A stretch of DNA of 64,000 nt. It comes from Bacillus cytotoxicus. Its GTDB lineage: Bacteria > Bacillota > Bacilli > Bacillales > Bacillaceae_G. Both the position numbers and the translations under genes were made by a program. Positions within the stretch are counted from its first letter, which is position 1, and each line of letters starts with the position of its first letter. The notes beneath the pieces were generated by a model that saw nothing but the letters and a program-made list of their open reading frames with translations, did no database searches and had not been told where the DNA came from. Positions 24,849 through 34,239 of this stretch are shown one piece after another. Location of the stretch: the NCBI RefSeq assembly GCF_023715645.1, contig NZ_JAMBOP010000001.1:1-64000 (forward strand), read 5' to 3'.

Positions 24849-25679
24849 TTAACGTTTCGGCTGACAAGCTGGGCAATAATGTGTACCGCGTCCGCCAACA
24901 ACTGTTTTTTCAAGTAAAGTGCCACATGTTACACATGGCTCACCTTTTCTTCCGTATACGTAAAGACGCTCTTGAAATGAACCGATCTGCCCTTGTGAAT
25001 TCACATACGTACGAATTGTACTTCCACCGCGCTCTACCGCTTCCGATAATGTTGCAACGATTTCTTTATACAGCGTTTCAAATTCTTCGTCTGTTAAAGA
25101 AGACGCTTCTCGTTCGGGATGAATACGTGAACGAAATAATACTTCGTCTACATATATATTACCAAGGCCTACTAAAATACGTTGATCCAGTAAGGCAACT
25201 TTTATTTTCCGAGCCGTTTTTTGCAATTTTTCTCGTAAATAAGCTGGTGTTAACTCAGTTGAAAAAGGCTCCGGCCCTAAATCAGCAAGCGGCATAACTG
25301 TAAACTCCGTACCTTTTTCGAATAGATGCATCGTACCGAATTTCCGTACATCTTTGTAACGAAGTTCCGTGCCATCTGTAAAACGAAAGCGGATGTGTGT
25401 ATGCTTATCAACTGGATCATCACTTTCGTGTTGCATATACTTCCCTTCCATTCGCAAATGAGACACAATGACGTAACGGGTTATATATATAAGAAGAAAC
25501 TTGCCGCGACGTCTGACTTCTTCAATTGTTTCGCCGCGCAGCATCTCTTTGAAAAGTTCAGCATCATCTGGTTCTTTCACCAACTTTGGATATGTTACAA
25601 TCACTTCTTCAATTGTCTTTCCTTTGACGAGCCCTTCTAGCGTTCGCCTTACATTTTCAACCTCTGGTAATTCTGGCAC
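24849..25679 (-). CDS. mutM: formamidopyrimidine-DNA glycosylase
   Basis: 276 residues. Bifunctional glycosylase/AP lyase removing oxidised purines such as 8-oxoguanine. The N-terminal PELPEVE provides the catalytic proline and Glu-3; lysine in GKFLL (~60) and the helix-two-turn-helix VGLGNIYVDEVLFRSRIHPE follow, and a C-terminal zinc finger has CVTC and CPAC (~244-272). It is 12 bases downstream of polA, the conserved repair pair. Confidence 0.96.
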   Translation of the reverse strand: MPELPEVENVRRTLEGLVKGKTIEEVIVTYPKLVKEPDDAELFKEMLRGETIEEVRRRGKFLLIYITRYVIVSHLRMEGKYMQHESDDPVDKHTHIRFRFTDGTELRYKDVRKFGTMHLFEKGTEFTVMPLADLGPEPFSTELTPAYLREKLQKTARKIKVALLDQRILVGLGNIYVDEVLFRSRIHPEREASSLTDEEFETLYKEIVATLSEAVERGGSTIRTYVNSQGQIGSFQERLYVYGRKGEPCVTCGTLLEKTVVGGRGTHYCPACQPKR

Positions 25680-25691
25680 ACTATCACTTCC

Positions 25692-28325
25692 TTACTTTGC
25701 GTCATACCACGTTGGACCGTACGAATAATCAACCTTTAATGGAACAGACAACTCAATCGCATGCTCCATAACTTCAGGTACAAGTTTCTCTAACTTTTCT
25801 ACCTCTTCTTGCGGCACTTCAAAAATAAGTTCATCGTGCACTTGCAGAAGAAGACGTGCTTGTAACCCTTCTTCTTCTAATCGATCCGCCATAATAATCA
25901 TCGCTTTTTTAATAATATCCGCTGCACTTCCTTGAATAGGTGTATTCATTGCAGTCCGCTCCGCAAAACCGCGCACATTAAAATTACGACTCGTAATTTC
26001 CGGGATGTAACGGCGACGATTGAGTAATGTCGATACATAGCCCTTTTGTTTCGCCTCTTGCACAATATCACTCATATATTCTTTAACTCCCGGAAAACTT
26101 TCTAAATACTTTTGAATAAAATCAGCTGCTGCCTTTCGCGTAATACCTAGGTTTTGCGATAAGCCATAGTCACTAATTCCGTATACAATCCCGAAGTTTA
26201 CCGCCTTCGCTTGCCGTCTCATATTAGAGGTTACCTCAGCCTTTTCAACGCCAAACACATCCATCGCTGTTTTTGTGTGAATATCCATATCGTGTTGGAA
26301 CGCTTCAATTAAACCGTGATCTTTAGAAATATGGGCTAATACACGTAATTCGACTTGAGAATAATCGGCTGCAAACATTACCCAATCTTTTTCTGACGGA
26401 ATAAACGCTTGACGTATTTTCCTTCCTTCCTCTAAACGAATCGGAATGTTTTGCAAGTTAGGTTCCGTTGAGCTTAAGCGTCCTGTTTGTGTTAACACTT
26501 GGTTAAAGCGCGTATGAATTTTAGAAGAATCTGTATACACAACTTTTAATAACCCTTCGATGTAGGTGGAATTTAATTTCCCTAATTGACGATAGTGTAA
26601 GATTTTTGGAATAATTTCATGATGTTCCATTAATTTTTCTAACACATCAGCCGATGTAGAATAACCTGTTTTTGTCTTCTTAATAACTGGTAAATTTAAA
26701 GTTTCAAATAAGATGACACCAAGTTGTTTCGGAGAATTAATATTGAATTCCGTTTCTGCCAGCTCATAAATTTCTTCTTCCATTTGCTTTAGCTGCGAAG
26801 CCAATTCATCACCCATCGTGCGCAGACGATTTGTATCAACCATAACGCCCTTACATTCCATATCAGCTAATACACGGCAAAGCGGCATTTCTAGTTCAGT
26901 AAATAATTCATACTGCTCATTATTTTTTAGCTCTTCAACAAACGATTGCTGTACATCATATAATACATGTACTTTTCGTGCTACATGTTCCGCAACAACT
27001 TCCTGCTCTGGTACAGCACGTTTTGCACCTTTACCGTACACTTCTTCATCTGACTGCACAGCATGCATATCTTTCATTTTCGCAACAGCCCGGAAATCTT
27101 TATCTGTCTCTGCTGGATCAAGTAAATATGCTGCAATTAATAAATCAAAGTCAATTCCCTTTATTTCATAGCCTTTCCACTTTAACGAAACAATTGCACG
27201 CTTTGCGTCAAATGTATACTTCTTCATTTCTGGATTCGCTAACCAATCTGTAAAGGCTTGCGATGATAGAGCAATATCAGCAGGAACAAAGTAACATCCA
27301 TTTTCATTTTGAATACCAAATCCTTGAATATCCGCTTCGTGATAATTATCTTCTTGCACTTCTACAATGATTGCACTATCCTGCTGCAGCATTTCCTCCG
27401 TTACTTCTTCTACCATTTCAAATGAAATATCATCCAAATCAGCTGCAGGTGTTTCTGCAACCGGTGCGCCGATCTTCGTTAATAGAGAGTGAAACCCTAA
27501 GTTCTCGAATAACGGGATTATATCGCTATTCTCATATCCGTTAAAAGCGATATCTTCTAAATGGACTGTAACTGGTGCATCGGTAATAATTGTCGCTAAC
27601 TCTTTACTCATCAACGCTTGCTCTTTATTTTCTTCAAGCTTCTCTTTTAATTTCTTACCGCTCACTTTGTCTAAGTTTTCATATACAGCTTCTACTGTTT
27701 CAAATTGTGTTAACAATTTAATAGCTGTCTTCTCGCCAACACCAGGGACACCTGGGATATTATCTGATTGATCTCCCATTAGTCCTTTCATATCAATAAT
27801 TTGTTTTGGTGATAAGCTGTATTTTTCAAATAACGTTTCTTTCGTATACTCATCTACTTCTGTAATTCCTTTACGCGGAATACAAACGCGCGTATTGTCT
27901 GAAACAAGTTGAAGCAAATCTTTATCTCCTGAAATAACCTTCACTTGAACACCTTGCTCACTCGCTTCTTTCGCCAATGTGCCCATAATGTCATCCGCTT
28001 CGTAGTTCTCTAATTCATAGCGCGGCACATGAAACGCATCTAACAATTCACGAATGAAGGGAAACTGCTCTGATAACTCTGGCGGCGTTTTTTGGCGGCC
28101 GCCTTTATATTCACTAAATGTTTGATGACGAAATGTCGTTTTCCCCGCATCAAACGCAACGAGCATATGTGTTGGTTTTTCTTCTTCCAATATTCTCATT
28201 AGCATCATCGTAAAACCATAAATGGCATTTGTATGTATACCTTTATCGTTATTTAAAAGCGGCAACGCAAAGAAAGCGCGATACGCAATATTATTTCCAT
28301 CAACTAAAACAACTTTCTTTTCCAA
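25692..28325 (-). CDS. polA: DNA polymerase I
   Basis: 877 residues. The N-terminal 5'-3' exonuclease (VLVDGNNIAYRAFFALPLL; DKDLLQL) is followed by a 3'-5' exonuclease-like domain (about 315-470) that lacks the usual D-x-E catalytic start, as in other Bacillus Pol I, so proofreading is probably absent. The polymerase domain follows, with motif A FAADYSQVELRVLAHIS, the O helix RRQAKAVNFGIVYG and motif C LLQVHDELIFEVP. The start is TTG at 28325, nine bases after GGGGAGG; the TTG three codons earlier is too close to that site. It fills gaps and completes repair. Confidence 0.96.
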   Translation of the reverse strand: MEKKVVLVDGNNIAYRAFFALPLLNNDKGIHTNAIYGFTMMLMRILEEEKPTHMLVAFDAGKTTFRHQTFSEYKGGRQKTPPELSEQFPFIRELLDAFHVPRYELENYEADDIMGTLAKEASEQGVQVKVISGDKDLLQLVSDNTRVCIPRKGITEVDEYTKETLFEKYSLSPKQIIDMKGLMGDQSDNIPGVPGVGEKTAIKLLTQFETVEAVYENLDKVSGKKLKEKLEENKEQALMSKELATIITDAPVTVHLEDIAFNGYENSDIIPLFENLGFHSLLTKIGAPVAETPAADLDDISFEMVEEVTEEMLQQDSAIIVEVQEDNYHEADIQGFGIQNENGCYFVPADIALSSQAFTDWLANPEMKKYTFDAKRAIVSLKWKGYEIKGIDFDLLIAAYLLDPAETDKDFRAVAKMKDMHAVQSDEEVYGKGAKRAVPEQEVVAEHVARKVHVLYDVQQSFVEELKNNEQYELFTELEMPLCRVLADMECKGVMVDTNRLRTMGDELASQLKQMEEEIYELAETEFNINSPKQLGVILFETLNLPVIKKTKTGYSTSADVLEKLMEHHEIIPKILHYRQLGKLNSTYIEGLLKVVYTDSSKIHTRFNQVLTQTGRLSSTEPNLQNIPIRLEEGRKIRQAFIPSEKDWVMFAADYSQVELRVLAHISKDHGLIEAFQHDMDIHTKTAMDVFGVEKAEVTSNMRRQAKAVNFGIVYGISDYGLSQNLGITRKAAADFIQKYLESFPGVKEYMSDIVQEAKQKGYVSTLLNRRRYIPEITSRNFNVRGFAERTAMNTPIQGSAADIIKKAMIIMADRLEEEGLQARLLLQVHDELIFEVPQEEVEKLEKLVPEVMEHAIELSVPLKVDYSYGPTWYDAK

Positions 28326-28379
28326 ATGGAACAACCTCCCCGTAAAATTTAAAACGATTTCTCAATACAATAGAAAAAA

Positions 28380-28436
28380 CCGTTGTTTTTCTTCTCTCTA
28401 TATTACCACGTCTGGAAGAGAGAAGAAAAACAACGG
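28380..28436. terminator. perfect 19-bp hairpin upstream of polA
   Basis: CCGTTGTTTTTCTTCTCTC and its exact complement with a 19-base loop. Both flanks carry a T run in the outgoing direction, so it can stop transcription from phoPR before polA and also in the opposite direction. Confidence 0.8.
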
Positions 28437-28445
28437 CTTTCTTTA

Positions 28446-28650
28446 TAATTATATAAATCCAAATTGAAAACCTGACATAAAACCTCCTCTTTCAGGGGAG
28501 GACGAGAGCATCTGGCCGCACATTGGAGCGGTCAGGGCCTTTTCCTGCCACATGCCATGTTTAAAACAAAAAGGAGCAAGCCAGTAGCGGACATGTCGTA
28601 TTCTACATAGCAATAATCTATGTGTTAAAAAATCAAATTGTAGTTATATA
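28446..28650 (-). repeat. bcr1-like repeat (full length)
   Basis: A full-length copy seen as its complement: ATATAAATCC, GAAAACCTGACATAAAACC, GGACGAGAGCATCTGGCC, GCGGTCAGGGCC, CTGCCACATG, then AGCCAGTAGCGG and a final AAATCAAATTG...TATATAT. Confidence 0.75.
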
Positions 28651-28822
28651 TATATTCAACATTATAAGCAGAAACTATTTTGCCTTATAAAAGGGAAGTG
28701 ACGAGAATAAGCTTCCTTATCCTCGTCCCAATTTACTCCTTGGATGAAGGGGTTTTCATGTATTATAGTAACAGAGCTTTATTAATATAAAATGAAGCCA
28801 CTGTTAATATAATGTAAATGTC

Positions 28823-29049
28823 GTAACTACTCAGTCATACATTTCATTGGAAAGTTATTTTCAGTTTTGACATCTAGATTGCTGTCATGAAGATAAAAAT
28901 GGCAATGCACCTCGCTACCTTTCTTTGTTTTAAAACGTTGCGCGTGGCAGGAAAAGGCCCTGACCGCTCCTAGCATGGCCAGTTGCTCTCGCCAACCTAA
29001 AAAGAAAGTGGTTTTCTGCCTTTTTTTCATAGAGGGACTGAGTAGTTAC
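28823..29049 (+). mobile_element. TIR element B with bcr1-like core (227 bp)
   Basis: Terminal inverted repeats GTAACTACTCAGTC (14 of 14) with the 8-bp direct repeat TAAATGTC on both sides (28815-28822, 29050-29057). The core is a plus-oriented bcr1-like unit. The right duplication ends on the last base of the phoR stop codon. A 67-residue frame inside is not a gene. Confidence 0.85.
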
Positions 29050-29056
29050 TAAATGT

Positions 29057-30817
29057 CTATTTATTATACTTTTGAAGAGTAACAGTAAATGTCGTTCCAA
29101 CCCCAATCTTACTTTCTACAGTAATCATCCCTTGATGCGCTTCAACTAAATGTTTCACAATTGATAATCCAAGTCCTGTACCACCTGTATTACGACTGCG
29201 CGCTTTATCAACGCGGTAAAAACGTTCAAAAATACGAGGAATCTCCTCTTTTTCTATTCCAATTCCTGTATCAGACACTTTTATATATACGTTTTCGCTA
29301 TCGTGAGAAAGCTTAACAGAAACAGCACCTCCGGCCGGCGTATATAAAGTTGCATTATTCATTAAGTTAATAAAAACTTGTTTTAACCGTACTGCATCTC
29401 CTATGACAGAAACGCGTTCATTCACATTAACATGCAAGCGAATGTCTTTATCCGCTGCTTTATTATCTAATATCACACCAACTTCTTCTACCAATTCTTT
29501 TATCTCAACAACACCCATATTTAATTGAAACCCTTGTTGTTCAATTTTCGATAAATCAAGTAAGTCTTCAATTAACGCTTGCATTCGGTCGCTTTCTTTC
29601 AAAATAATATGTAAGAAGTGCTCACGAAACTGCTGATCTTCCATCGCTCCGTCAAGTAATGTTTCGGAAAATCCTTTAATAGAAGTAATTGGTGTTTTCA
29701 GTTCATGCGAAACATTTGCCAAGAAATCTTTACGCATTTGCTCAAGTTTCTTAAGCTCAGTAATATCATGGAAAACAAGGATAATCCCTTTCCACTCATG
29801 GTTCGTGCCAATAATAGGGGCACCGTACACTTCAAAATGTTTTCTTTCAATTTCAAGAGGCAATAACATTTGTTTGCGCACTTTAACCTCTGTCATAAAG
29901 ATTTCTTCTACAAGTTCGACAATTTCTTTATGTGTAAATGCTTGATAATATAAACGATGCAAATACTCTTCATCTGTTACACGGAAAATCTCTTTATAAG
30001 AGCGGTTTACAAGACTAATATAACCGCGGCCATCAATTAAAATCATGCCGCTTCCCATATTTTCAATAAGCGTATGCAACCGGTCTTGCTGCATTTCTTG
30101 TTCTAATGTCATCTCTTGTAAATTGCGTGCTAAAACGTTCATTGCTTTACTGAGCATTCCCGTCTCGTCTGAATGATTTTCATAAGCACGCGCTTTATAA
30201 TTCCCTTTCGCCAATTCAATCGCTACTTTTGTAACAGACTCAATCGGCCGAATATAATGTGCTGTAATTTTCATCCCAAGAAATATAACAACGAGACAAG
30301 AACTAATAAAGCCAACAATTAACAAACCCCACATTTTCGGCTGAATAGTCTCTAAAGATTCCATAGAAGCATTTATAATGAGATACCCTTTCTTCCCCTC
30401 GGCATCTTGAATAAACGTCGCATAATGGTATGGGTATTTATCATTTGTTTCCTTTATCGCGACTGTATGCGTTTGTTTCCTTGCTTCAGGAAGAAGTTCT
30501 TCTATCACTTCTTTTTGTAACATTGTTTGCTCTTTTGCAGTATCATATTGAACTTGTTTTTGTTCATCCAAAAACGTTACATATACACCGAAGTGTTCTT
30601 CTAACTTCGAAAACACATTTGGATTCTTTAAAACTTGATCAATTCCTTCTGCCCCGACAATTGAAGCCGTATACTTCGTTTCTTTCTCCATTCTCTCATG
30701 GACATGATCGACATAAAATCCTTCAAATACTTTTTCAATCAATATCCCTGTCCCAACAACAATAAGGACAACGAGAGAAATAAACGTAAGGAGAAGCCTT
30801 GAGCGAAATTTATTCAT
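29057..30817 (-). CDS. phoR: phosphate-regulon sensor histidine kinase PhoR
   Basis: 586 residues. Two membrane segments (about 8-28 and 157-180) flank an extracytoplasmic domain. Then come HAMP (about 180-235), PAS (about 240-350, MGSGMILIDGRGYISLVNRS), the dimerisation helix with phosphorylated histidine in FLANVSHELKTPITSIKG, and the ATPase domain with NLMNNATLYTPAGG (N box), DTGIGIEKEEIPRIFERFYR and GGTGLGLSIV. It phosphorylates PhoP when phosphate is scarce. Its start overlaps the end of phoP by 8 bases, so they are coupled. A mobile element abuts the stop codon. Confidence 0.95.
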   Translation of the reverse strand: MNKFRSRLLLTFISLVVLIVVGTGILIEKVFEGFYVDHVHERMEKETKYTASIVGAEGIDQVLKNPNVFSKLEEHFGVYVTFLDEQKQVQYDTAKEQTMLQKEVIEELLPEARKQTHTVAIKETNDKYPYHYATFIQDAEGKKGYLIINASMESLETIQPKMWGLLIVGFISSCLVVIFLGMKITAHYIRPIESVTKVAIELAKGNYKARAYENHSDETGMLSKAMNVLARNLQEMTLEQEMQQDRLHTLIENMGSGMILIDGRGYISLVNRSYKEIFRVTDEEYLHRLYYQAFTHKEIVELVEEIFMTEVKVRKQMLLPLEIERKHFEVYGAPIIGTNHEWKGIILVFHDITELKKLEQMRKDFLANVSHELKTPITSIKGFSETLLDGAMEDQQFREHFLHIILKESDRMQALIEDLLDLSKIEQQGFQLNMGVVEIKELVEEVGVILDNKAADKDIRLHVNVNERVSVIGDAVRLKQVFINLMNNATLYTPAGGAVSVKLSHDSENVYIKVSDTGIGIEKEEIPRIFERFYRVDKARSRNTGGTGLGLSIVKHLVEAHQGMITVESKIGVGTTFTVTLQKYNK

Positions 30818-31526
30818 CTCCTTTTGGCTCCTCCAATTTATAACCTAATCCGCGGATTGTTTTAATATAAGTTGGTTTCTTTGTGTTTTTTTCGATTTTA
30901 TCTCGCAAGTGACTAATGTGAACATCAACAATACGTGTATCACCAGCAAAGTCATAATTCCACACCGCACTTAAAAGCTGATCGCGCGTTAACACGCGGC
31001 CTTTATGTTTCGCTAAATATACGAGTAATTCAAATTCTTTTGGTGTTAGTTCTAACTTGGCCTCTTTAAAGTATGCTTCATAAAAATCCGGGAAAATTCT
31101 TAATTCCGCAAGTATAATACTATTTTCATCCTCTACTTCCGGAGTTTGTTCATCTTGAATTTTCGTACGGCGCAAAATCGCTTTTACACGCGCAACTACT
31201 TCTCTTGGACTAAACGGCTTTGTCATGTAATCATCCGCTCCAAGCTCAAGACCTAATACTTTATCAAATTCATCGTCTTTTGCAGTTAACATTAATATAG
31301 GGGTCATTATACGCCCTAGACGCAGTTCTTTACAAACTTCCATGCCATCCATCTTCGGAAGCATTAAATCTAATATAATGAGATCAGGTCGCTCTGTCTG
31401 CGCTTTATGTAGCGCTATTTCCCCATCCATCGCTGTTATGACCTCAAACCCCGATTGCTGCAGATTAAACTCTATTAAAGTTAAAATAGACTCCTCATCG
31501 TCTACGACCAAAATTCGATTGCTCAT
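30810..31526 (-). CDS. phoP: phosphate-regulon response regulator PhoP
   Basis: 238 residues, OmpR/PhoB type. The receiver domain has acidic pair DDEES, phospho-acceptor Asp in LIILDLMLPKMDG, conserved Thr in MLTAKDDE and Lys in YMTKPFSPREV. The C-terminal winged helix has ELTPKEFELLVYLAKHKGRV and VDVHISHLRDKIE. It controls phosphate uptake and teichoic acid genes together with PhoR. In B. subtilis phoP follows mdh; here a repeat, a ynfA-type gene on the other strand and a MaoC-like gene separate them. Confidence 0.95.
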   Translation of the reverse strand: MSNRILVVDDEESILTLIEFNLQQSGFEVITAMDGEIALHKAQTERPDLIILDLMLPKMDGMEVCKELRLGRIMTPILMLTAKDDEFDKVLGLELGADDYMTKPFSPREVVARVKAILRRTKIQDEQTPEVEDENSIILAELRIFPDFYEAYFKEAKLELTPKEFELLVYLAKHKGRVLTRDQLLSAVWNYDFAGDTRIVDVHISHLRDKIEKNTKKPTYIKTIRGLGYKLEEPKGDE

Positions 31527-31734
31527 TCTATTCCTCCAAGTTATAGGCTTTAAACCTTCCTCATCCTAATATTCTTCCCCGATATTTCCATCATACTAGA
31601 AAACAAAAGCCCTCTCAATACAATTGTGCTGTGAAAAATACGACTTTATTCCTCATTCCATAAGCAGTCCCGCTACTGACTGCTGTTTCACTTTATGTTA
31701 CTCTTATACAAGAAAACATGAACATGCATTCATA

Positions 31735-31971
31735 ATATATAAATCCAACTTGAATTTCCAACACATAAGTCGCTACCATGCTAAACAAATAATAAAGTGA
31801 AACTTCCAGGTTGCTGTTATGTAAAAAAAAAGTGACATGCTACTCGTTTGCTCCCTTTGTTTTCACATCGCATGTGGCAGAAAAAGGTACTGACCGCTTC
31901 TATACACGGCCAGATGCTCTCGCCCACCGAAAAAGAAGGGTTTTTCGTTTTTAAATTTAGATTTATATAGA
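31735..31971 (+). repeat. bcr1-like repeat, composite
   Basis: ATATATAAATCCAACTTG starts a first fragment, interrupted by ATAAAGTGAAACTTCCA (also the edge of the 45.5 kb element), then a unit with CTCCCTTTGTTTTCAC, GTGGCAGAAAAAGG, ACTGACCGCTTCTA and a final GATTTATATAG. Confidence 0.65.
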
Positions 31972-31987
31972 ACAGAAAGGAGCTTTT

Positions 31988-32311
31988 ATGTTTAAAGCAT
32001 TTATTATCTTTTTTCTTGCAGGCTTAGCTGAAATCGGCGGCGGTTACCTCATTTGGAAATGGCTGCGCGAAGGCGGTTCTATTGGAATCGGAATCATCGG
32101 CGGAGTTATTTTATTTTTATATGGTGTTATCGCTACGTTCCAAGTATTCTCAAGCTTCGGAAGAGTGTATGCAGCTTACGGCGGCGTATTTATTGTCATG
32201 AGTTTGCTGTGGGGCTGGTGGGTTGATAAGAAAACTCCCGACGTATTCGACTGGACTGGAGCTTCCGTTTGTATCGTCGGCGTATTTATTATATTATGGC
32301 CGCGTGGGTAA
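31988..32311 (+). CDS. UPF0060 (YnfA-type) membrane protein
   Basis: 107 residues with four membrane helices. The family signature is plain: [20 protein letters not shown] at the start, [20 protein letters not shown] in the middle and [20 protein letters not shown] at the end. UPF0060 proteins resemble small multidrug resistance exporters; substrates are not established. ATG follows AAAGGAGC. It is isolated on the plus strand, between a bcr1-like repeat and a second repeat element that begins at its stop codon, so this gene may have arrived or been rearranged with the repeats. Confidence 0.9.
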   Translation: MFKAFIIFFLAGLAEIGGGYLIWKWLREGGSIGIGIIGGVILFLYGVIATFQVFSSFGRVYAAYGGVFIVMSLLWGWWVDKKTPDVFDWTGASVCIVGVFIILWPRG

Positions 32312-32312
32312 A

Positions 32313-32548
32313 GTGAAACTTTAATCAGCCCTCACCAATCGGGCTTTTACGGGCAGTTTATCTCCACCTAACTTCTTAAGAAAAGCGAAAGTGGCTCGTC
32401 CAGAATGTGAGGGGGATGGAGCTTCTGACGTAGAGGTGTTTTTTACCTCGTAGGAAGAAGCGAAGCCACCGAACATTCTAGCCACTGGAGCTGGACAATG
32501 CTTTTGCTGAATTTTGAGGCGGGAGTATTACTGCCCACGAATAGCGGG
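32313..32548. repeat. GTGAAAC...TAGCGGG element (236 bp)
   Basis: It begins GTGAAACTTTAATCAG and ends CCCACGAATAGCGGG, bracketed by GTAAA on each side (TTTAC on the other strand). It shares CTCACCAATCGGGCTTTTACG and the ends with the copy at 45455. An extra ~110-base block (about 32390-32500) folds strongly: GTGGCT/AGCCAC, AGAATGT/ACATTCT and AGGT/ACCT pairings. No gene is present. Confidence 0.6.
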
Positions 32549-32559
32549 GTAAACAACGA

Positions 32560-32594
32560 AAGCTGTCCTAAAAGCACTACTTTTAGGACAGCTT
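32560..32594 (-). terminator. terminator of MaoC-like gene
   Basis: AAGCTGTCCTAAAAG and its exact complement with a five-base loop, downstream of the MaoC-like gene. Confidence 0.85.
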
Positions 32595-32600
32595 CTTTCA

Positions 32601-33074
32601 TTAAAAATTATCAAGCGCTCTATCAAATATCGTCGGTAAATGGTGCGGTGGCGCTACCGTTAGTATCCCTTTTATTACTTCTTCTTGTTGCTCATTGTAT
32701 GCAACCATTTGCATTTCAATTAAATGATTTTCTGGAAAAACGGAAACAACTTCAAAATGAATTTGCATCGTTGCATAATGATGTACAGGCTTTATAAATT
32801 CAATTTCTTGTCTTACAACGTGACTTCCTGGACCTGGTAAGTATTTTGTAACTGCAGTTGTAATAATTCCTGTTAACATAATAGTCGGTACAATTGGTTT
32901 TTCATATGGAGTTTGGGATGCGTAATCATGCTGAATATATAACGGATTCGAATCATTCGTTAATCCTAAATATAGTAACAAATCTTTGTCTTCTATTTTC
33001 TCTGTAACAGATAACTTTTCTCCTACTGTAATTTCATCCATTTTACGACCTAATTTGCTTCTTTTCTTTAACAT
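32601..33074 (-). CDS. MaoC-like hot-dog dehydratase domain protein
   Basis: 157 residues with a single hot-dog fold domain of the MaoC dehydratase type: TEKIEDKDLLLYLGLTNDSNPLYIQHDYA, where Asp in the TNDSNPLYI/H stretch forms the usual hydratase dyad, and IVPTIMLTGIITTAV as the central helix. Such enzymes hydrate or dehydrate enoyl-CoA/ACP substrates. The substrate here is unknown. ATG follows GGAGGG. A CcpA-type cre sequence lies 120 bases upstream, which suggests catabolite control. Confidence 0.75.
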   Translation of the reverse strand: MLKKRSKLGRKMDEITVGEKLSVTEKIEDKDLLLYLGLTNDSNPLYIQHDYASQTPYEKPIVPTIMLTGIITTAVTKYLPGPGSHVVRQEIEFIKPVHHYATMQIHFEVVSVFPENHLIEMQMVAYNEQQEEVIKGILTVAPPHHLPTIFDRALDNF

Positions 33075-33195
33075 GATACAATCCCTCCGATCGATATTTT
33101 CATTATCCTACTCGAAGTGATATATTATACGAATCTTTATAAAGATGAGAGAGCATTCGCTACAAGTCTATATGTTATAGTGTAGGATTCCTTTT

Positions 33196-33209
33196 TGTTA
33201 ACGCTTTCA
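33196..33209. promoter_or_regulatory. cre site (CcpA operator) upstream of MaoC-like gene
   Basis: TGTTAACGCTTTCA, on the minus strand TGAAAGCGTTAACA, a full match to the cre consensus TGWAARCGYTWNCW as remembered. It lies between the mdh terminator and the MaoC-like gene. Confidence 0.65.
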
Positions 33210-33242
33210 AATTATTTTACAAAAATATCATTCTAATAGTGG

Positions 33243-33271
33243 AAAAAGATTCGGGAGCCCCGAATCTTTTT
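33243..33271 (-). terminator. mdh terminator
   Basis: AAAAAGATTCGGG pairs with CCCGAATCTTTTT around a three-base loop. Confidence 0.9.
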
Positions 33272-33280
33272 CTTTCTATT

Positions 33281-34219
33281 TTATGCAAGAACTTTCATTA
33301 CACTGCGTACAGATTCTGCCGAACGATCTAATCCTTCTTTTTCTTCTGGAAGAAGATCTAATTCAATAATCTGTTCGATTCCATTACCACCAAGGATAAC
33401 TGGAACACCTAAGTAAAGATCACTATATCCATATTCACCTGCAAGGTATGCAATAGCTGGTAATACGCGGCGTTGGTCTTTTAAGATCGCCTCAGCCATC
33501 TCTACTAAAGAAGCAGCTGGTGCATAGTATGCACTACCGTTTCCTAATAGATTTACAATTTCACCGCCACCTTTACGAGTGCGTTCCACAATCGCATCTA
33601 AGCGCTTTTTCGGAATTAATGTTTCAAGCGGAATACCACCTGCATAAGAATAACGAACAAGCGGCACCATCTCATCACCATGTCCACCAAGAACAAATCC
33701 TGTAATATCTTTCACAGACATATTTAATTCTTGCGCAATAAATGTACGGAACCGAGCTGTATCTAATACACCAGATTGACCGATAACGCGCTCTTTCGGG
33801 AATCCAGCTTCCTTAAATACAGAATATGTCATTGCATCAACTGGATTTGTTAATACAATAATAATTGTATTCGGAGAATATTTTACAATTTCCTTCGTTA
33901 CACTTTTCATAATTTTAGAGTTCGTTGCAACTAAATCATCACGGCTCATACCTGGTTTACGAGCAATACCTGCTGTAATAATTACAACATCAGAATTAAG
34001 TGTATCTGCGTAATCAGATGTGCCAATAATATTAGCATCGAAACCTTGTATAGGGCTTGCTTCTAACATATCTAACGCTTTCCCTTTTGTTGGATTTTCA
34101 AGTTGTGGAATGTCCACTAATACAACGTCTGCTAATTCTTTTTGCGCTAATAAGAATGCTGCTGTTGCCCCTGTAAATCCTGCACCGATGACTGAAACTT
34201 TTTTGCGTTTGATTGTCAT
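33281..34219 (-). CDS. mdh: malate dehydrogenase
   Basis: 312 residues, LDH-like NAD-dependent malate dehydrogenase. Dinucleotide-binding [16 protein letters not shown] (residues 10-25), catalytic loop [17 protein letters not shown] (Arg for malate), [12 protein letters not shown], and active-site [14 protein letters not shown] with catalytic His. It converts malate to oxaloacetate in the TCA cycle. It is 20 bases after icd in the citZ-icd-mdh cluster and ends at a strong terminator. Confidence 0.97.
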   Translation of the reverse strand: MTIKRKKVSVIGAGFTGATAAFLLAQKELADVVLVDIPQLENPTKGKALDMLEASPIQGFDANIIGTSDYADTLNSDVVIITAGIARKPGMSRDDLVATNSKIMKSVTKEIVKYSPNTIIIVLTNPVDAMTYSVFKEAGFPKERVIGQSGVLDTARFRTFIAQELNMSVKDITGFVLGGHGDEMVPLVRYSYAGGIPLETLIPKKRLDAIVERTRKGGGEIVNLLGNGSAYYAPAASLVEMAEAILKDQRRVLPAIAYLAGEYGYSDLYLGVPVILGGNGIEQIIELDLLPEEKEGLDRSAESVRSVMKVLA

Positions 34220-34239
34220 AATCTCTCCCCCACTTTAAA

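Noticed and set aside
28827-29030. A 67-residue frame inside element B, and a matching frame at 53678-53881 in element C
   Set aside because: Both lie wholly inside the mobile elements, have no ribosome site, and their similarity reflects the DNA repeat rather than protein conservation.
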